Of a DNA stretch of 29,088 nucleotides, positions 1 to 7,762 are shown piece after piece (positions within the stretch are counted from its first letter, which is position 1; the number at the start of each line of letters is the position of its first letter). The position numbers and the translations under genes were made by a program. Location: contig JANPLZ010000072.1 in the NCBI GenBank assembly GCA_031422555.1, forward strand, positions 1 through 29,088. Direction: 5' to 3'. Under the pieces are notes generated by a model that saw nothing but the letters and a program-made list of their open reading frames with translations, had not been told where the DNA came from and did no database searches. The DNA comes from JANNAT01 sp031422555. Lineage in GTDB: Bacteria; Pseudomonadota; Alphaproteobacteria; Rhodobacterales; Rhodobacteraceae.

Positions 1-872
1 GCCTCGTCGAAAATCACCGAATGCGGGCCGTCCATCACGGCGCTGGTGGCCTCGTCATTCCTGTGCGCGGGCAAGCAGTGCATGAACAACGCGTCGGGAT
101 TGGCATGCGCCATCAATGCCTCGTTCACCTGATAGCCACGCAACTGATTATGGCGGCGTTCCTTGGCGGATTCCGGATCATGCATCGACACCCACGTATC
201 GGTGACCACCAGATCGGCACCTTGCACCGCCAGAACCGGATCGCGTTCCATCTTGATGCGCACGCCCTTGTCGCGGGCAAAGCCGACAAACGCCGCCTCG
301 GGTTCCAGGGTTTCCGGCCCGGTAAAGGTGAAGTCAAAGCCGAACTGCCCCGCTGCATGCAAGAACGATCCGCACACGTTGTTGCCATCCCCCGCCCAGA
401 CCACCTTTTTGCCCGCAATCGGCCCGCGGTGTTCTTCGTAGGTCATCACATCCGCCATGATCTGGCACGGATGGGTGCGGTTGGTCAGCCCGTTGATCAC
501 CGGCACCGTGGCGTGTTCGGCCATTTCCAGCAGCGTCGCTTCTTCAAAGGTGCGGATCATGATCAGATCGACATAGCGCGACAGCACCCGGGCGGTATCG
601 GCGATGGTCTCGCCATGCCCCAGTTGCATTTCCTTGCCCGACAGCACCATGGTCTGCCCGCCCAACTGGCGCACGCCGACATCAAACGACACCCGGGTGC
701 GGGTTGAGGGTTTCTCGAAAATCAACGCCACCATGCGGCCTGCAAGCGGTTGATCATCATCGGGGGTGCCCTTGGGGCGGCCGTTACGGGCAATTTTCAT
801 CGCCAGCGCCGAATTGATCATCCCGCGCAGATCGACGGCGGATGTTTTGTGGATATCAAGGAAGTTGTTCAT
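1..872 (-). CDS. argF: Ornithine carbamoyltransferase, 3' end cut by the window edge
   Basis: The protein transfers the carbamoyl group of carbamoyl phosphate to ornithine to give citrulline, a cytosolic step of arginine synthesis. The reading frame stays open from the ATG at 872-870 to base 1, about 290 codons, so only the last few tens of residues are missing. It begins MNNFLDIHKTSAVDLRGMI. It contains the carbamoyl-phosphate loop STRTRVSF near residue 56, the HPCQ motif in the middle, and the catalytic HCLPAHR motif close to the edge; together these are diagnostic for the family. It lies downstream of argD on the same strand, a common alphaproteobacterial pair. The 245-base gap between them holds a dispersed repeat, so argF may be read through from argD or have its own start. 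No clear terminator is visible because the end is outside the window. Confidence 0.96.
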   Translation of the reverse strand, partial: MNNFLDIHKTSAVDLRGMINSALAMKIARNGRPKGTPDDDQPLAGRMVALIFEKPSTRTRVSFDVGVRQLGGQTMVLSGKEMQLGHGETIADTARVLSRYVDLIMIRTFEEATLLEMAEHATVPVINGLTNRTHPCQIMADVMTYEEHRGPIAGKKVVWAGDGNNVCGSFLHAAGQFGFDFTFTGPETLEPEAAFVGFARDKGVRIKMERDPVLAVQGADLVVTDTWVSMHDPESAKERRHNQLRGYQVNEALMAHANPDALFMHCLPAHRNDEATSAVMDGPHSVIFDE

Positions 873-912
873 TCCGTCGGGCTTTCAAAGACATTTCGTT
901 TGCCCCAAGAGC

Positions 913-990
913 CGGGGGTTTTCTACCCCCTAACCGTTTGGCCAATGCCGAACGGTTTGACCCCCGAGAGTGTTTTTACCAAAATGAATG
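913..990 (-). repeat. Dispersed two-hairpin intergenic repeat, copy A
   Basis: Read on the minus strand it starts CATTTTGG, followed by an A-rich stretch, ACTCTC and a G-run. A first hairpin follows (AACCGTT pairing with AACGGTT, 12-base loop), then a second (GGGGG, 7-base A-rich loop, CCCCC). Two further copies at 4015-4072 and 8987-9048 share the same order. It sits between argD and argF in the direction of transcription. Confidence 0.75.
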
Positions 991-1117
991 CGGATCAGGG
1001 CGCATGACAAACGCGTTCATTTGTTGGGTGGCGATATGGCACAACATCACGCGCACAAAATACAAGCCACCCCGCCAAATCGGCAGATTGGCCCCGGTAT
1101 ATATGCACGACACCATT

Positions 1118-2314
1118 TCAGGCCGCATGCTGGGCTTCTATGGCCAGTGCGCTGCGGTCCAGCCGGGCGATTGCCTCGGCGATGTCCACGTCCGGGATGT
1201 TCAGCGCAGGCAGCAACCGCAGCACATTGTCCGCCGCGGGCACGCACAGCAGATGTTGCGCATATGCCGCCTTGACCACATCGCCATTTGGCACCACGCA
1301 TTTCAGTCCCAGCATCAGCCCCTGGCCCCGCACTTGCGCAAAGACCCGGGGATGCTGGGCCACCAATCCCTCCAGACCCTGACGAAACTGCGCCGCTTTG
1401 CGCGACACATGATCAAGGAAATCATCGAGGCCCACGATGCCCATCACCGCCGCCCCCACCGCACAGGCCAAAGGGTTGCCGCCGTAAGTTGACCCATGCG
1501 TGCCCGCCACCATGCCCGCCGCCGCAGCCGAGGTTGCAAGAACCGCCCCCAACGGAAAGCCGCCACCGATGCCTTTGGCAACCATCATAATATCGGGCGT
1601 GATCCCCGCCCATTCATGTGCAAACAACTTGCCGGTGCGCCCGACGCCGCATTGCACCTCGTCAAAAATCAACAAAGTGCCGGTTTCATCGCACAGATCG
1701 CGCAAGCCTTTCAGGCATTGGTCCGGCACCACACGAATGCCACCTTCGCCTTGAACAGGCTCGATAATCACAGCACAGGTACGCGTGGTGATTGCAGCAC
1801 GTAACGCATCGTGATCGCCCCACGCCAGTTGGCGAAATCCCGGCATCAGCGGGCCAAACCCTTTGACCATCTTTTCAGACCCGACAGCCGCAATCGCCGC
1901 GGTTGACCGCCCGTGAAACGCACCTTCAAAGGCGATAATATCGGTCCGGTCGGCCTGATCATTGCTGGAATGATATTTGCGCGCCATCTTGACCGCCAGT
2001 TCGGCGGCCTCGGTGCCGGAATTTGTGAAAAACACCGTATCGGCAAAACTTTGATCGACCAGCATATCGGCCAGCCGTTCTTGTTCGGGGATGCGGTACA
2101 GGTTCGACACATGCCACAGCTTGGCCGCCTGCTCGGTGATCGCCGCCACCAGCGCCGGGTGCGTATGCCCCAGCACATTCACCGCAATCCCCGCCCCCAG
2201 ATCAAGATAGCGGCTGCCATCTGTCGCCACCAACCAAGAGCCACTGCCCGACACAAAGGCAATAGGTGCGCGGTTATAGGTGGGCAAAACCGAAGGGGTC
2301 ACAAAGGGGGTCAT
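1118..2314 (-). CDS. argD: Acetylornithine aminotransferase
   Basis: A PLP-dependent class III aminotransferase of 398 residues that converts N-acetylglutamate semialdehyde to N-acetylornithine in arginine synthesis; in many bacteria it also serves lysine synthesis. Visible motifs are the NSGTEA phosphate-binding loop near residue 98, the LLIFDEVQ motif with the cofactor-contacting Asp near 218, and the PLP lysine in MVAKGIGGG near 247. The start is set at the ATG at 2314 (MTPFVTPSVLPTYNR) because an AGGA site lies eight to nine bases upstream; an in-frame start seven codons earlier has no such site. It is followed by argF on the same strand, which supports argD over other class III aminotransferases. 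A TTGACA box lies about 50 bases upstream. Confidence 0.95.
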   Translation of the reverse strand: MTPFVTPSVLPTYNRAPIAFVSGSGSWLVATDGSRYLDLGAGIAVNVLGHTHPALVAAITEQAAKLWHVSNLYRIPEQERLADMLVDQSFADTVFFTNSGTEAAELAVKMARKYHSSNDQADRTDIIAFEGAFHGRSTAAIAAVGSEKMVKGFGPLMPGFRQLAWGDHDALRAAITTRTCAVIIEPVQGEGGIRVVPDQCLKGLRDLCDETGTLLIFDEVQCGVGRTGKLFAHEWAGITPDIMMVAKGIGGGFPLGAVLATSAAAAGMVAGTHGSTYGGNPLACAVGAAVMGIVGLDDFLDHVSRKAAQFRQGLEGLVAQHPRVFAQVRGQGLMLGLKCVVPNGDVVKAAYAQHLLCVPAADNVLRLLPALNIPDVDIAEAIARLDRSALAIEAQHAA

Positions 2315-2342
2315 GGCGATATGTCCTGAAATCAAGCCTCAG

Positions 2343-2371
2343 GCGTAACGAACGCCGGGGCAAAGTGTCAA
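2343..2371 (-). promoter_or_regulatory. Candidate sigma-70-type promoter of argD with an overlapping dyad
   Basis: On the minus strand TTGACA (2371-2366) is followed after 17 bases by TTACGC (2348-2343), which puts the start about 20 bases before the argD ATG. The -35 box is perfect and the -10 box is poor. A dyad GGCGT-5-ACGCC (2342-2356) overlaps the -10 box and could be an operator. The rest of 2372-2541 shows nothing recognisable. Confidence 0.4.
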
Positions 2372-2541
2372 TGTAGGGAATGCCCTTTTGGCCAAGGGCA
2401 CCGCAAGATCACGCGTCAGGCGCAGCGGCACTGACGTCGGGGACGAGGGATAAAGGTGCGTCGGTTGATCATTCGCACGGCATAACAAACGCCCGTCGCT
2501 GCTGTCCAGCGCATTTTTTGCACCGCAATGCCGCGACGCCC

Positions 2542-3888
2542 CTAGACCAACCGCCGCGCCAACCGGTTCTGCCGCGCAATAACCGATGCCAGATCAATCG
2601 TCATCATCTGCCCGTCCTGCACCACCGCGCGACCTTCGACATACAAATCGCGCACTTTGGTCGGGCCACACAGGATAAGACTGGCCACCGGGTCCCAGGA
2701 CCCGGCGGATTCAACCCCCGAGATATCCCAGATCGCAATATCGGCGCGTTTGCCGACTTCAATTGACCCACAATCGGGCCGCCCCAACACTTGCGCGCCG
2801 CCCAGCGTGGCAATTTCCAACGCCTCGCGCGCGGCCATCGCATCGGCCCCGCGCGCGACCCGCTGCAACAAAAGCGCCTGACGCGCCTCAAGGATCAGAT
2901 TGCCCGCGTCATTGCTGGCCGATCCATCCACCCCCAACGCCACCTTGACACCCGCATCGCGCATCACACGCACGGGCGCGATACCGGATCCCAACCGGCA
3001 ATTGGAACAGGGGCAATGTGCAACACCGGTGCCTGTACGGGCGAAAAGATCAATCTCGCCCGCGTCCAGCTTGACACAATGGGCATGCCAGACATCCGGC
3101 CCGGTCCAGCCAAGGTCTTGGGCATATTGGCCCGGGCGGCAGCCAAACTTTGCCATCGAATACGCAATATCTTCTCCGTTCTCGGCCAGATGGGTGTGCA
3201 ACATCACGCCTTTGTCGCGCGCCAAAACGGCTGCGTCCCGCATCAATTCCCGGCTGACCGAGAAAGGCGAGCAAGGCGCCACCCCCACCCGCATCATCGA
3301 CCCTTCACGGCTATCGTGATGGGCGTCGATCACCCGGATGCAATCGGCCAGAATCGCTGCCTCCCCTTCAACCAAACTGTCGGGCGGCAACCCACCCAGA
3401 GTTTGCCCGATGCTCATCGCACCCCGGGTGGGATGAAACCGCAACGCCACCTCGCGCGCGGCGGCAATTGTATCGTCCAACCGCGCGCCATTGGGGAACA
3501 AATACAGATGATCCGACGTCATCGAACACCCCGACAGCGCCAGTTCCGCCAAGCCAATCTGCGCCGAGACGAACATTTCCTCCGGCCCGAACCGCGCCCA
3601 GATCGGATACAAGGTTTTCAACCAGCCGAACAACAACGCATCCTGCCCACCCGGCACCGCGCGGGTCAGGGTTTGAAACAGATGATGATGGGTGTTGACC
3701 AGCCCCGGTGTCACCACACAGCCGCGCGCCTGCACAACACGCCCCGCCGCAGCCAGCCCCTGCCCCACCGCCGCAATCACGCCGCCGCGGATCAAAACAT
3801 CGCCGCCGACAATCTCTTGCCGCCCGGCATTCATCGTCACAACACTTGCCGCACCTTGGATCAGAATTTCAGACAGGATTTCAGACAT
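2542..3888 (-). CDS. 8-oxoguanine deaminase-type amidohydrolase
   Basis: A 448-residue metal-dependent amidohydrolase of the guanine deaminase/chlorohydrolase group (COG0402). Visible metal and catalytic elements are NTHHHLFQ near residue 65, HTHLAE in the middle, WHAHCVKL, and GVDGSASND towards the end. The stretch SNCRLGSGIAP next to that last motif is what I associate with 8-oxoguanine deaminases, which turn 8-oxoguanine into urate and so remove oxidised purines. The substrate is an inference; related proteins act on guanine, cytosine-like rings or triazines. The start chosen is the ATG at 3888. A GTG seven codons upstream (3909) is in frame and directly follows a purine-rich GAAGGGG, too close for an ordinary ribosome site. 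It is transcribed alone; a dispersed repeat lies upstream. Confidence 0.85.
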   Translation of the reverse strand: MSEILSEILIQGAASVVTMNAGRQEIVGGDVLIRGGVIAAVGQGLAAAGRVVQARGCVVTPGLVNTHHHLFQTLTRAVPGGQDALLFGWLKTLYPIWARFGPEEMFVSAQIGLAELALSGCSMTSDHLYLFPNGARLDDTIAAAREVALRFHPTRGAMSIGQTLGGLPPDSLVEGEAAILADCIRVIDAHHDSREGSMMRVGVAPCSPFSVSRELMRDAAVLARDKGVMLHTHLAENGEDIAYSMAKFGCRPGQYAQDLGWTGPDVWHAHCVKLDAGEIDLFARTGTGVAHCPCSNCRLGSGIAPVRVMRDAGVKVALGVDGSASNDAGNLILEARQALLLQRVARGADAMAAREALEIATLGGAQVLGRPDCGSIEVGKRADIAIWDISGVESAGSWDPVASLILCGPTKVRDLYVEGRAVVQDGQMMTIDLASVIARQNRLARRLV

Positions 3889-4014
3889 GGGGTTCCCGTG
3901 ACTTTCCACCCCCTTCGGTGGACCGGAACCCGCAGCGCGACAGAAGGGGGACGCAAAGGACTCGTCGCTGCACGCCGAACCCTAGCAAACCCCGTGCCCA
4001 CCACCAAGCCCTTT

Positions 4015-4072
4015 CATTTTGGCCGAAATACTCTCGGGGGGACGCCAAAGGCGGCGGGGGCAGACAGCCCCC
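4015..4072 (+). repeat. Dispersed two-hairpin intergenic repeat, copy B
   Basis: CATTTTGG (4015-4022), then AAATACTCTC and a G-run. Hairpin 1 is CGCC-AAA-GGCG (4043-4053) and hairpin 2 is GGGGGC-AGACA-GCCCCC (4056-4072). Hairpin 2 is followed by TCTTTTTC, so this copy could work as an intrinsic terminator for plus-strand transcription. It lies between two minus-strand genes and so is antisense to them, unlike copy A. Confidence 0.75.
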
Positions 4073-4100
4073 TCTTTTTCTTGGCCAAAGGGAGCGGTGC

Positions 4101-4123
4101 AAAATTCTTGCTGCAAGAATTTT
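4101..4123 (-). terminator. Probable terminator of hisN
   Basis: A perfect 10-base-pair hairpin, AAAATTCTTG-3-CAAGAATTTT, lies seven bases past the hisN stop. The stem ends in a T-run on both strands, so it can act in both directions. It follows repeat copy B closely and could be part of a longer composite element. Confidence 0.6.
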
Positions 4124-4129
4124 CGCGGC

Positions 4130-4930
4130 TTAGCTGTTCAGCAAAGCCATCGCTTCGCCGTGGATCTGGCGGTTAGCGGCAGCAAGGACTTGCCCGCCGT
4201 CAAAACAAGGCCGTCCTTGCCAGTCGGTAACAATGCCGCCCGCAGCCTCGATCACGGCGATGGGCGCTTGCACGTCATAGGCCTGCAGGCCTGCCTCGAT
4301 CACCAGATCAATCTGGCCGGCGGCAATCAAGGCGTAGGCATAGCAATCCATGCCATAGCGGACCAATTTCGCCGCCCCCGCCACCCGGCGGAACGCAGCG
4401 CCTTCGTCCGGCGTGCCAACCTCGGGAAATGTGGTGAACAAGATAGCCTCTGACAAAGGCCGTGGCGCGCGCGTCTGCAAATCAAACCGACCCATCGGAC
4501 CTACCACTTCGGCCCGCCCCAGCCCGCCCTCAAAACGTTCCCGGATATAGGGCTGATCAATCACGCCATACAGTGGCCCGGTTGCATCGCGCAGTGATAT
4601 CAGCACCCCCCAGGTGGGTGTGCCCGAAACATAGCCCCGCGTGCCATCAATCGGATCCAGCACCCATGTCAGACCCGAGCTGCCTGCAACCGCGCCAAAT
4701 TCTTCGCCCAAAATGCCGTCATCGGGCCGCCTCTGGGCCAGAATGGCGCGCATGTTGGTTTCCGACAACCGGTCCGCAACCGTGACCGGATCAAACCGCG
4801 CGATTTCCTTGTTGTCGGCGATCAGCGTTTTGGAGCGGAAATGCAGCAAAGTTGCCGCCCGCGCGGCATCCGCCAATGCGGCCGCCGTTGCCACGATGTC
4901 GGCGATTTCTGCATCCGTAAACCGTGTCAT
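4130..4930 (-). CDS. hisN: Histidinol-phosphatase of the inositol monophosphatase family
   Basis: A 266-residue Mg-dependent phosphatase of the inositol monophosphatase fold. The metal-binding motifs are all present: DPVTVADR near residue 47, GEEFG near 73, DPIDGT near 90, and AYDVQAPIAVIEAAGG in the C-terminal part. The tight length, with VSGTPTWGVLISL following DPIDGTRGY, matches the HisN branch, which removes the phosphate of histidinol phosphate in histidine synthesis. Inositol-1-phosphate or other sugar phosphates remain possible substrates. The start is the ATG at 4930, preceded five bases upstream by GGGGGTGA; an in-frame GTG three codons earlier lies inside that ribosome site. A terminator hairpin follows. 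The gene stands alone, without other his genes, which is usual for hisN. Confidence 0.85.
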   Translation of the reverse strand: MTRFTDAEIADIVATAAALADAARAATLLHFRSKTLIADNKEIARFDPVTVADRLSETNMRAILAQRRPDDGILGEEFGAVAGSSGLTWVLDPIDGTRGYVSGTPTWGVLISLRDATGPLYGVIDQPYIRERFEGGLGRAEVVGPMGRFDLQTRAPRPLSEAILFTTFPEVGTPDEGAAFRRVAGAAKLVRYGMDCYAYALIAAGQIDLVIEAGLQAYDVQAPIAVIEAAGGIVTDWQGRPCFDGGQVLAAANRQIHGEAMALLNS

Positions 4931-5025
4931 CGCAATCACCCCCGGTCAAACCGGGTTACAAACCCGTCACCCCCGGCGCTATCCGTTCGGGGGTGACAGG
5001 TCAACAATCCTGAAAAGCGGTGATG

Positions 5026-5385
5026 TCAGGCGGCTTCGCTAAGAACGCGCGCCAGATCGAACAAGCGGCGACGCTGCGCTTCGGGGATGGCATAGTAAGA
5101 CCGCACCAGTTCCAGCGCCTCTTTGTCGGCCATCATATCGGCCCCGGCATGCGCGGCTTGGCTGCCTTCGGTCAGGCCTTCGAAAAAGAACGCGATGGTC
5201 ACGCCCAGCGAATCGGCGATATCCCACAGCCGCGAGGCAGAAACCCGGTTCATCCCGGTCTCATATTTCTGAATTTGCTGAAACTTGATCCCGACCTTTT
5301 CAGCCAGTTGCTGCTGGGTTACTCCGATCATCCAACGGCGATGACGAATGCGTTTGCCAACATGGGCGTCTACGGGATGTTTCAT
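5026..5385 (-). CDS. XRE-family transcriptional regulator, PraR-like
   Basis: A 119-residue DNA-binding protein with one Cro/CI-type helix-turn-helix at residues 11-66, including TQQQLAEKVGIKFQQIQKYE and the following MNRVSASRLWDIADSLGV. The N-terminus (HPVDAHVGKRIRHRR) and the FFFEG segment after the HTH match the short regulators typified by rhizobial PraR, which represses quorum-sensing and attachment genes. The target genes here are unknown. The C-terminal 45 residues are helical and probably mediate dimerisation. The ATG at 5385 has AGGAA seven bases upstream. The leader holds a full-consensus sigma-54 promoter (see 5429-5445), unusual for this family. The stop lies about 95 bases before the hisN start, so the two might be co-transcribed. 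Confidence 0.88.
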   Translation of the reverse strand: MKHPVDAHVGKRIRHRRWMIGVTQQQLAEKVGIKFQQIQKYETGMNRVSASRLWDIADSLGVTIAFFFEGLTEGSQAAHAGADMMADKEALELVRSYYAIPEAQRRRLFDLARVLSEAA

Positions 5386-5428
5386 GACTGGTTCCTGTTT
5401 ACTGGTTTACGTGTCCTACTCATTTACA

Positions 5429-5445
5429 AGCAACTTTCGTGCCAA
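5429..5445 (-). promoter_or_regulatory. Sigma-54 (RpoN) promoter of the XRE regulator
   Basis: The minus strand reads TTGGCACG-AAAG-TTGCT. This matches every defined position of the RpoN consensus YTGGCACG-N4-TTGCW, with exactly ten bases between the GG and GC dinucleotides. Transcription would start about 12 bases further on, giving a leader of roughly 35 bases that contains the AGGAA ribosome site. An upstream enhancer-binding site is not obvious; CATATC and GATATG form a loose dyad at about 5490-5520. Confidence 0.75.
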
Positions 5446-5753
5446 AAATTTGCGTTAACCAATTCTGCCAAAAATAAATCCATATCCCCCAAAAACCTGT
5501 CTTTTTAGATATGTCCAATTATACAAGCGATGAAGAATTATCCCTAGACTTGCAGACATCGCGCCAAAGGGTCGCCATGATTGCCAAACTCGCCTTTAAG
5601 AGGTTTAGCTATTTGCAAAGCAAAATGAAAAGTAATCGGCATGAATCATTGCATATTGCAATATATTCGATCTTGACCTCGGGGCACAATGGCCTTTTCA
5701 TCTGAAAACAATGAAAAATTTTGCGGGCAATGCGGCGTCCGGATCGAGGTGTG
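5446..5753. promoter_or_regulatory. AT-rich divergent intergenic region with a 12-base palindrome
   Basis: This stretch separates the XRE regulator from the quinone oxidoreductase and is clearly richer in A and T than its surroundings. It contains a perfect palindrome, ATATTGCAATAT (5653-5664), about 90 bases before the oxidoreductase start, a possible operator. A 64-codon open frame at 5511-5705 has no ribosome site and no recognisable content, so it is not called as a gene. Confidence 0.35.
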
Positions 5754-6716
5754 ATGCAGGCTTGGCGCGTTGAAGATGCAAAGCGGGATCTGGCATTAAA
5801 AACTGTGCCAGTGCCGGTTCCTGCCCCGCAGGAGGCGTTGATCCGGATTGCCGCCTGTGGGTTGAATTTTGCCGATTTGCTGATGCAGCAAGGCACATAT
5901 CAGGATTGCCCGCCGCTGCCCTACACCCCGGGGCTGGAATTTGCCGGCACCGTTGTGGGCTTGGGCAGTGCCGCCTTGCATCCGCCAATCGGCACACGGG
6001 TTGCGGTGTTTGCAGGCAGTGGCGGTCTGGCAGAATATGCCGCAGTGCCCGCCAACCGCTGCGCTGCGATCCCGGATAAGATGAGTTTTGCCGATGCCGC
6101 AGCCTTTCAGATTGCGTACGGCACTGCCCATCTGGCCTTGGGTCATCGTGCCGGGCTGCGGGCGGGCGAAACCGTGCTGGTGCTGGGGGCGGCGGGGGGT
6201 GTCGGATTGACCGCGGTGCAAATTGCCAAACGGATGGGCGCGCGGGTGATTGCCTGCGCGCGCGGCGATCAAAAACTGGCAATCGCCACGGCGCATGGCG
6301 CGGATGCGGTCATCGACAGCGAGACCCCCGATCTGAAGGCCGCGTTCAAGGCGATTGGCGGCGTCGATGTGGTCTATGATCCGGTAGGCGGCGCGGCTTT
6401 TGACGCGGCCCTGTCTGCCTGTCGCCCCGAAGCGCGCATTCTGACCATCGGCTTTGCCTCGGGCGAGGTGCCAAAGATTGCCGCAAACTTGTTGCTGGTG
6501 AAAAATCTGACGGTGATGGGGTTGTATTGGGGCGGCTATGTTAAATTTGCCCCCCAACTGTTGACCGACAGTCTGATCACCTTGTTTGGCTGGTATGAAA
6601 CCGGTGGTTTGCGCCCGCACATCAGCCACAACTTGCCGTTTGCGCGCTATCGCGAAGGTTTGGAATTGCTGCGCAGCCGGGCGGCCACCGGCAAGGTTGT
6701 GATCACCCTGCCCTAG
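5754..6716 (+). CDS. NADPH:quinone oxidoreductase, zinc-free MDR family
   Basis: A 320-residue medium-chain dehydrogenase/reductase of the quinone reductase branch, which uses NADPH to reduce quinones or other electrophilic carbonyl compounds in the cytosol. The N-terminal GroES-like part contains CGLNFADLLMQQG near residue 37 and PGLEFAGTV near 62, where zinc-dependent alcohol dehydrogenases would carry their zinc ligands; these are absent. The Rossmann domain begins with GAAGGVGLTAVQIAKRMGA in the middle of the protein. The start is the ATG at 5754 (MQAWRVEDAK) with GAGGTG just upstream; two earlier in-frame ATGs lack a site. The stop lies two bases from the stop of the convergent lysR gene, so no separate terminator fits between them. 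The substrate is not predictable. Confidence 0.88.
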   Translation: MQAWRVEDAKRDLALKTVPVPVPAPQEALIRIAACGLNFADLLMQQGTYQDCPPLPYTPGLEFAGTVVGLGSAALHPPIGTRVAVFAGSGGLAEYAAVPANRCAAIPDKMSFADAAAFQIAYGTAHLALGHRAGLRAGETVLVLGAAGGVGLTAVQIAKRMGARVIACARGDQKLAIATAHGADAVIDSETPDLKAAFKAIGGVDVVYDPVGGAAFDAALSACRPEARILTIGFASGEVPKIAANLLLVKNLTVMGLYWGGYVKFAPQLLTDSLITLFGWYETGGLRPHISHNLPFARYREGLELLRSRAATGKVVITLP

Positions 6717-6718
6717 GG

Positions 6719-7630
6719 TCAGACCAATTCCTGCACAATTGCTCGTTCGGGCGCACGCTCGGGTGTCGGGCGGATTGCCCGGGCCTGATAGGCCTGCCGG
6801 ATCATTGCGGCCAATGCCAACACGGCTGGCGAATGCGCCGGGTCGGCCACATACATGTTCACTTTCAACACCCCAAGATCGGGCAAAGCCCCGCCATGGG
6901 CAATGCGTTCCACATAAGGCGGCTCTGATCCGGCCAACACCGTATGCACCGCCAGATCGGCGGAAACTGTGGCTTCGACGGCGCGGGTGCTTTCACTTTC
7001 GACCGCCATATCCCAGACGATGCCGCTGGTATCCAGCGCCGCCTGCGCGCGCTTGCGGAAAATACACGCGGCTTCATAGGCCAGCCGCAGCGGACGCTGT
7101 TTCCACGCCACACCGCCTTGCGCGCCGATCCACACCAGCGGCAGCGCTGCCAATGTCTCACCCCCCAAGGCCAGCCCATCTTCGGTGGTCAGGATCACAT
7201 CGCATTCGCCGCGCGCGAACTGCTCTTTCAAGGTCAAGGTAAACGATGACAGCAACGACACCCGCATCTTGGGGTATTCCTTGGCAAAGCGGCGCAGCAC
7301 GTTGGGAATGATCGGAAACACAATGTCATGCGGCACACCCAGCACGATTTCGCCCTCATGCGCGGTTTCAGTTAACCGGCCAAACACCTCGTCATTCAGC
7401 GCCAACATCCGGCGCGCATAGCCAAGCAACAGCTCGCCGTCCGCCGTCAACGCCACTTTGCGCAAGCTGCGGTCCAACAGCTCGGTGTCCAGCATGTCCT
7501 CAAGCCGCTTGATCTGCATCGAGACTGCAGATTGCGTCAGATTCAAGAAACCCGCCGCCCGCGTCACCCCGCCCGCATCGGCGATGGCCACGAAAGAGCG
7601 CAACGATGTCATGTCAAGATTTCGGATCAT
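6719..7630 (-). CDS. LysR-family transcriptional regulator
   Basis: A 303-residue regulator. The N-terminal winged HTH is clear: MTSLRSFVAIADAGGVTRAA followed by LNLTQSAVSMQIKRLE and ELLDR. The remainder is the two-lobed periplasmic-binding-like effector domain (IVLGVPHDIV, CDVILTTEDG, VTRAVEATVSADLAV-like lobe 2). The ligand is unknown. The start is set at the ATG at 7630, with AGGAA eight bases upstream; an internal ATG six codons later (MTSLRSF) is an alternative. It is divergent from the DUF1127 gene, and LysR proteins often control the divergent neighbour; two dyads in the shared region are listed separately. It ends two bases from the convergent quinone oxidoreductase gene, another possible target. 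Confidence 0.9.
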   Translation of the reverse strand: MIRNLDMTSLRSFVAIADAGGVTRAAGFLNLTQSAVSMQIKRLEDMLDTELLDRSLRKVALTADGELLLGYARRMLALNDEVFGRLTETAHEGEIVLGVPHDIVFPIIPNVLRRFAKEYPKMRVSLLSSFTLTLKEQFARGECDVILTTEDGLALGGETLAALPLVWIGAQGGVAWKQRPLRLAYEAACIFRKRAQAALDTSGIVWDMAVESESTRAVEATVSADLAVHTVLAGSEPPYVERIAHGGALPDLGVLKVNMYVADPAHSPAVLALAAMIRQAYQARAIRPTPERAPERAIVQELV

Positions 7631-7663
7631 ATCACAATTCCTGATGTCAGAAGTCAAAAGCAT

Positions 7664-7678
7664 TCATTTTTATAATGA
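7664..7678. promoter_or_regulatory. Candidate LysR operator
   Basis: The dyad TCATT-5-AATGA lies 33 bases upstream of the LysR start in the divergent lysR/DUF1127 region. It overlaps a TATAAT hexamer on the plus strand (7671-7676). LysR autoregulatory sites have this kind of placement, although the usual T-N11-A spacing is not exact here. Confidence 0.35.
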
Positions 7679-7702
7679 TACAGCTTCGGCTAGACAGATC
7701 AA

Positions 7703-7733
7703 GTGATGTGATGCAACAGGCGTCCAACATCAC
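7703..7733. promoter_or_regulatory. Inverted repeat upstream of the DUF1127 gene
   Basis: GTGATGT (7703-7709) and ACATCAC (7727-7733) are perfect complements separated by 17 bases. The second arm ends 29 bases before the DUF1127 start, so this is either an operator or a hairpin in the mRNA leader. Confidence 0.35.
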
Positions 7734-7762
7734 AAACACCGATGTTCCCGAAAGGATGCGCC

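Noticed and set aside
5511..5705. A 64-codon frame in the AT-rich intergenic region
   Set aside because: No ribosome site, no recognisable motif, and the region looks regulatory.
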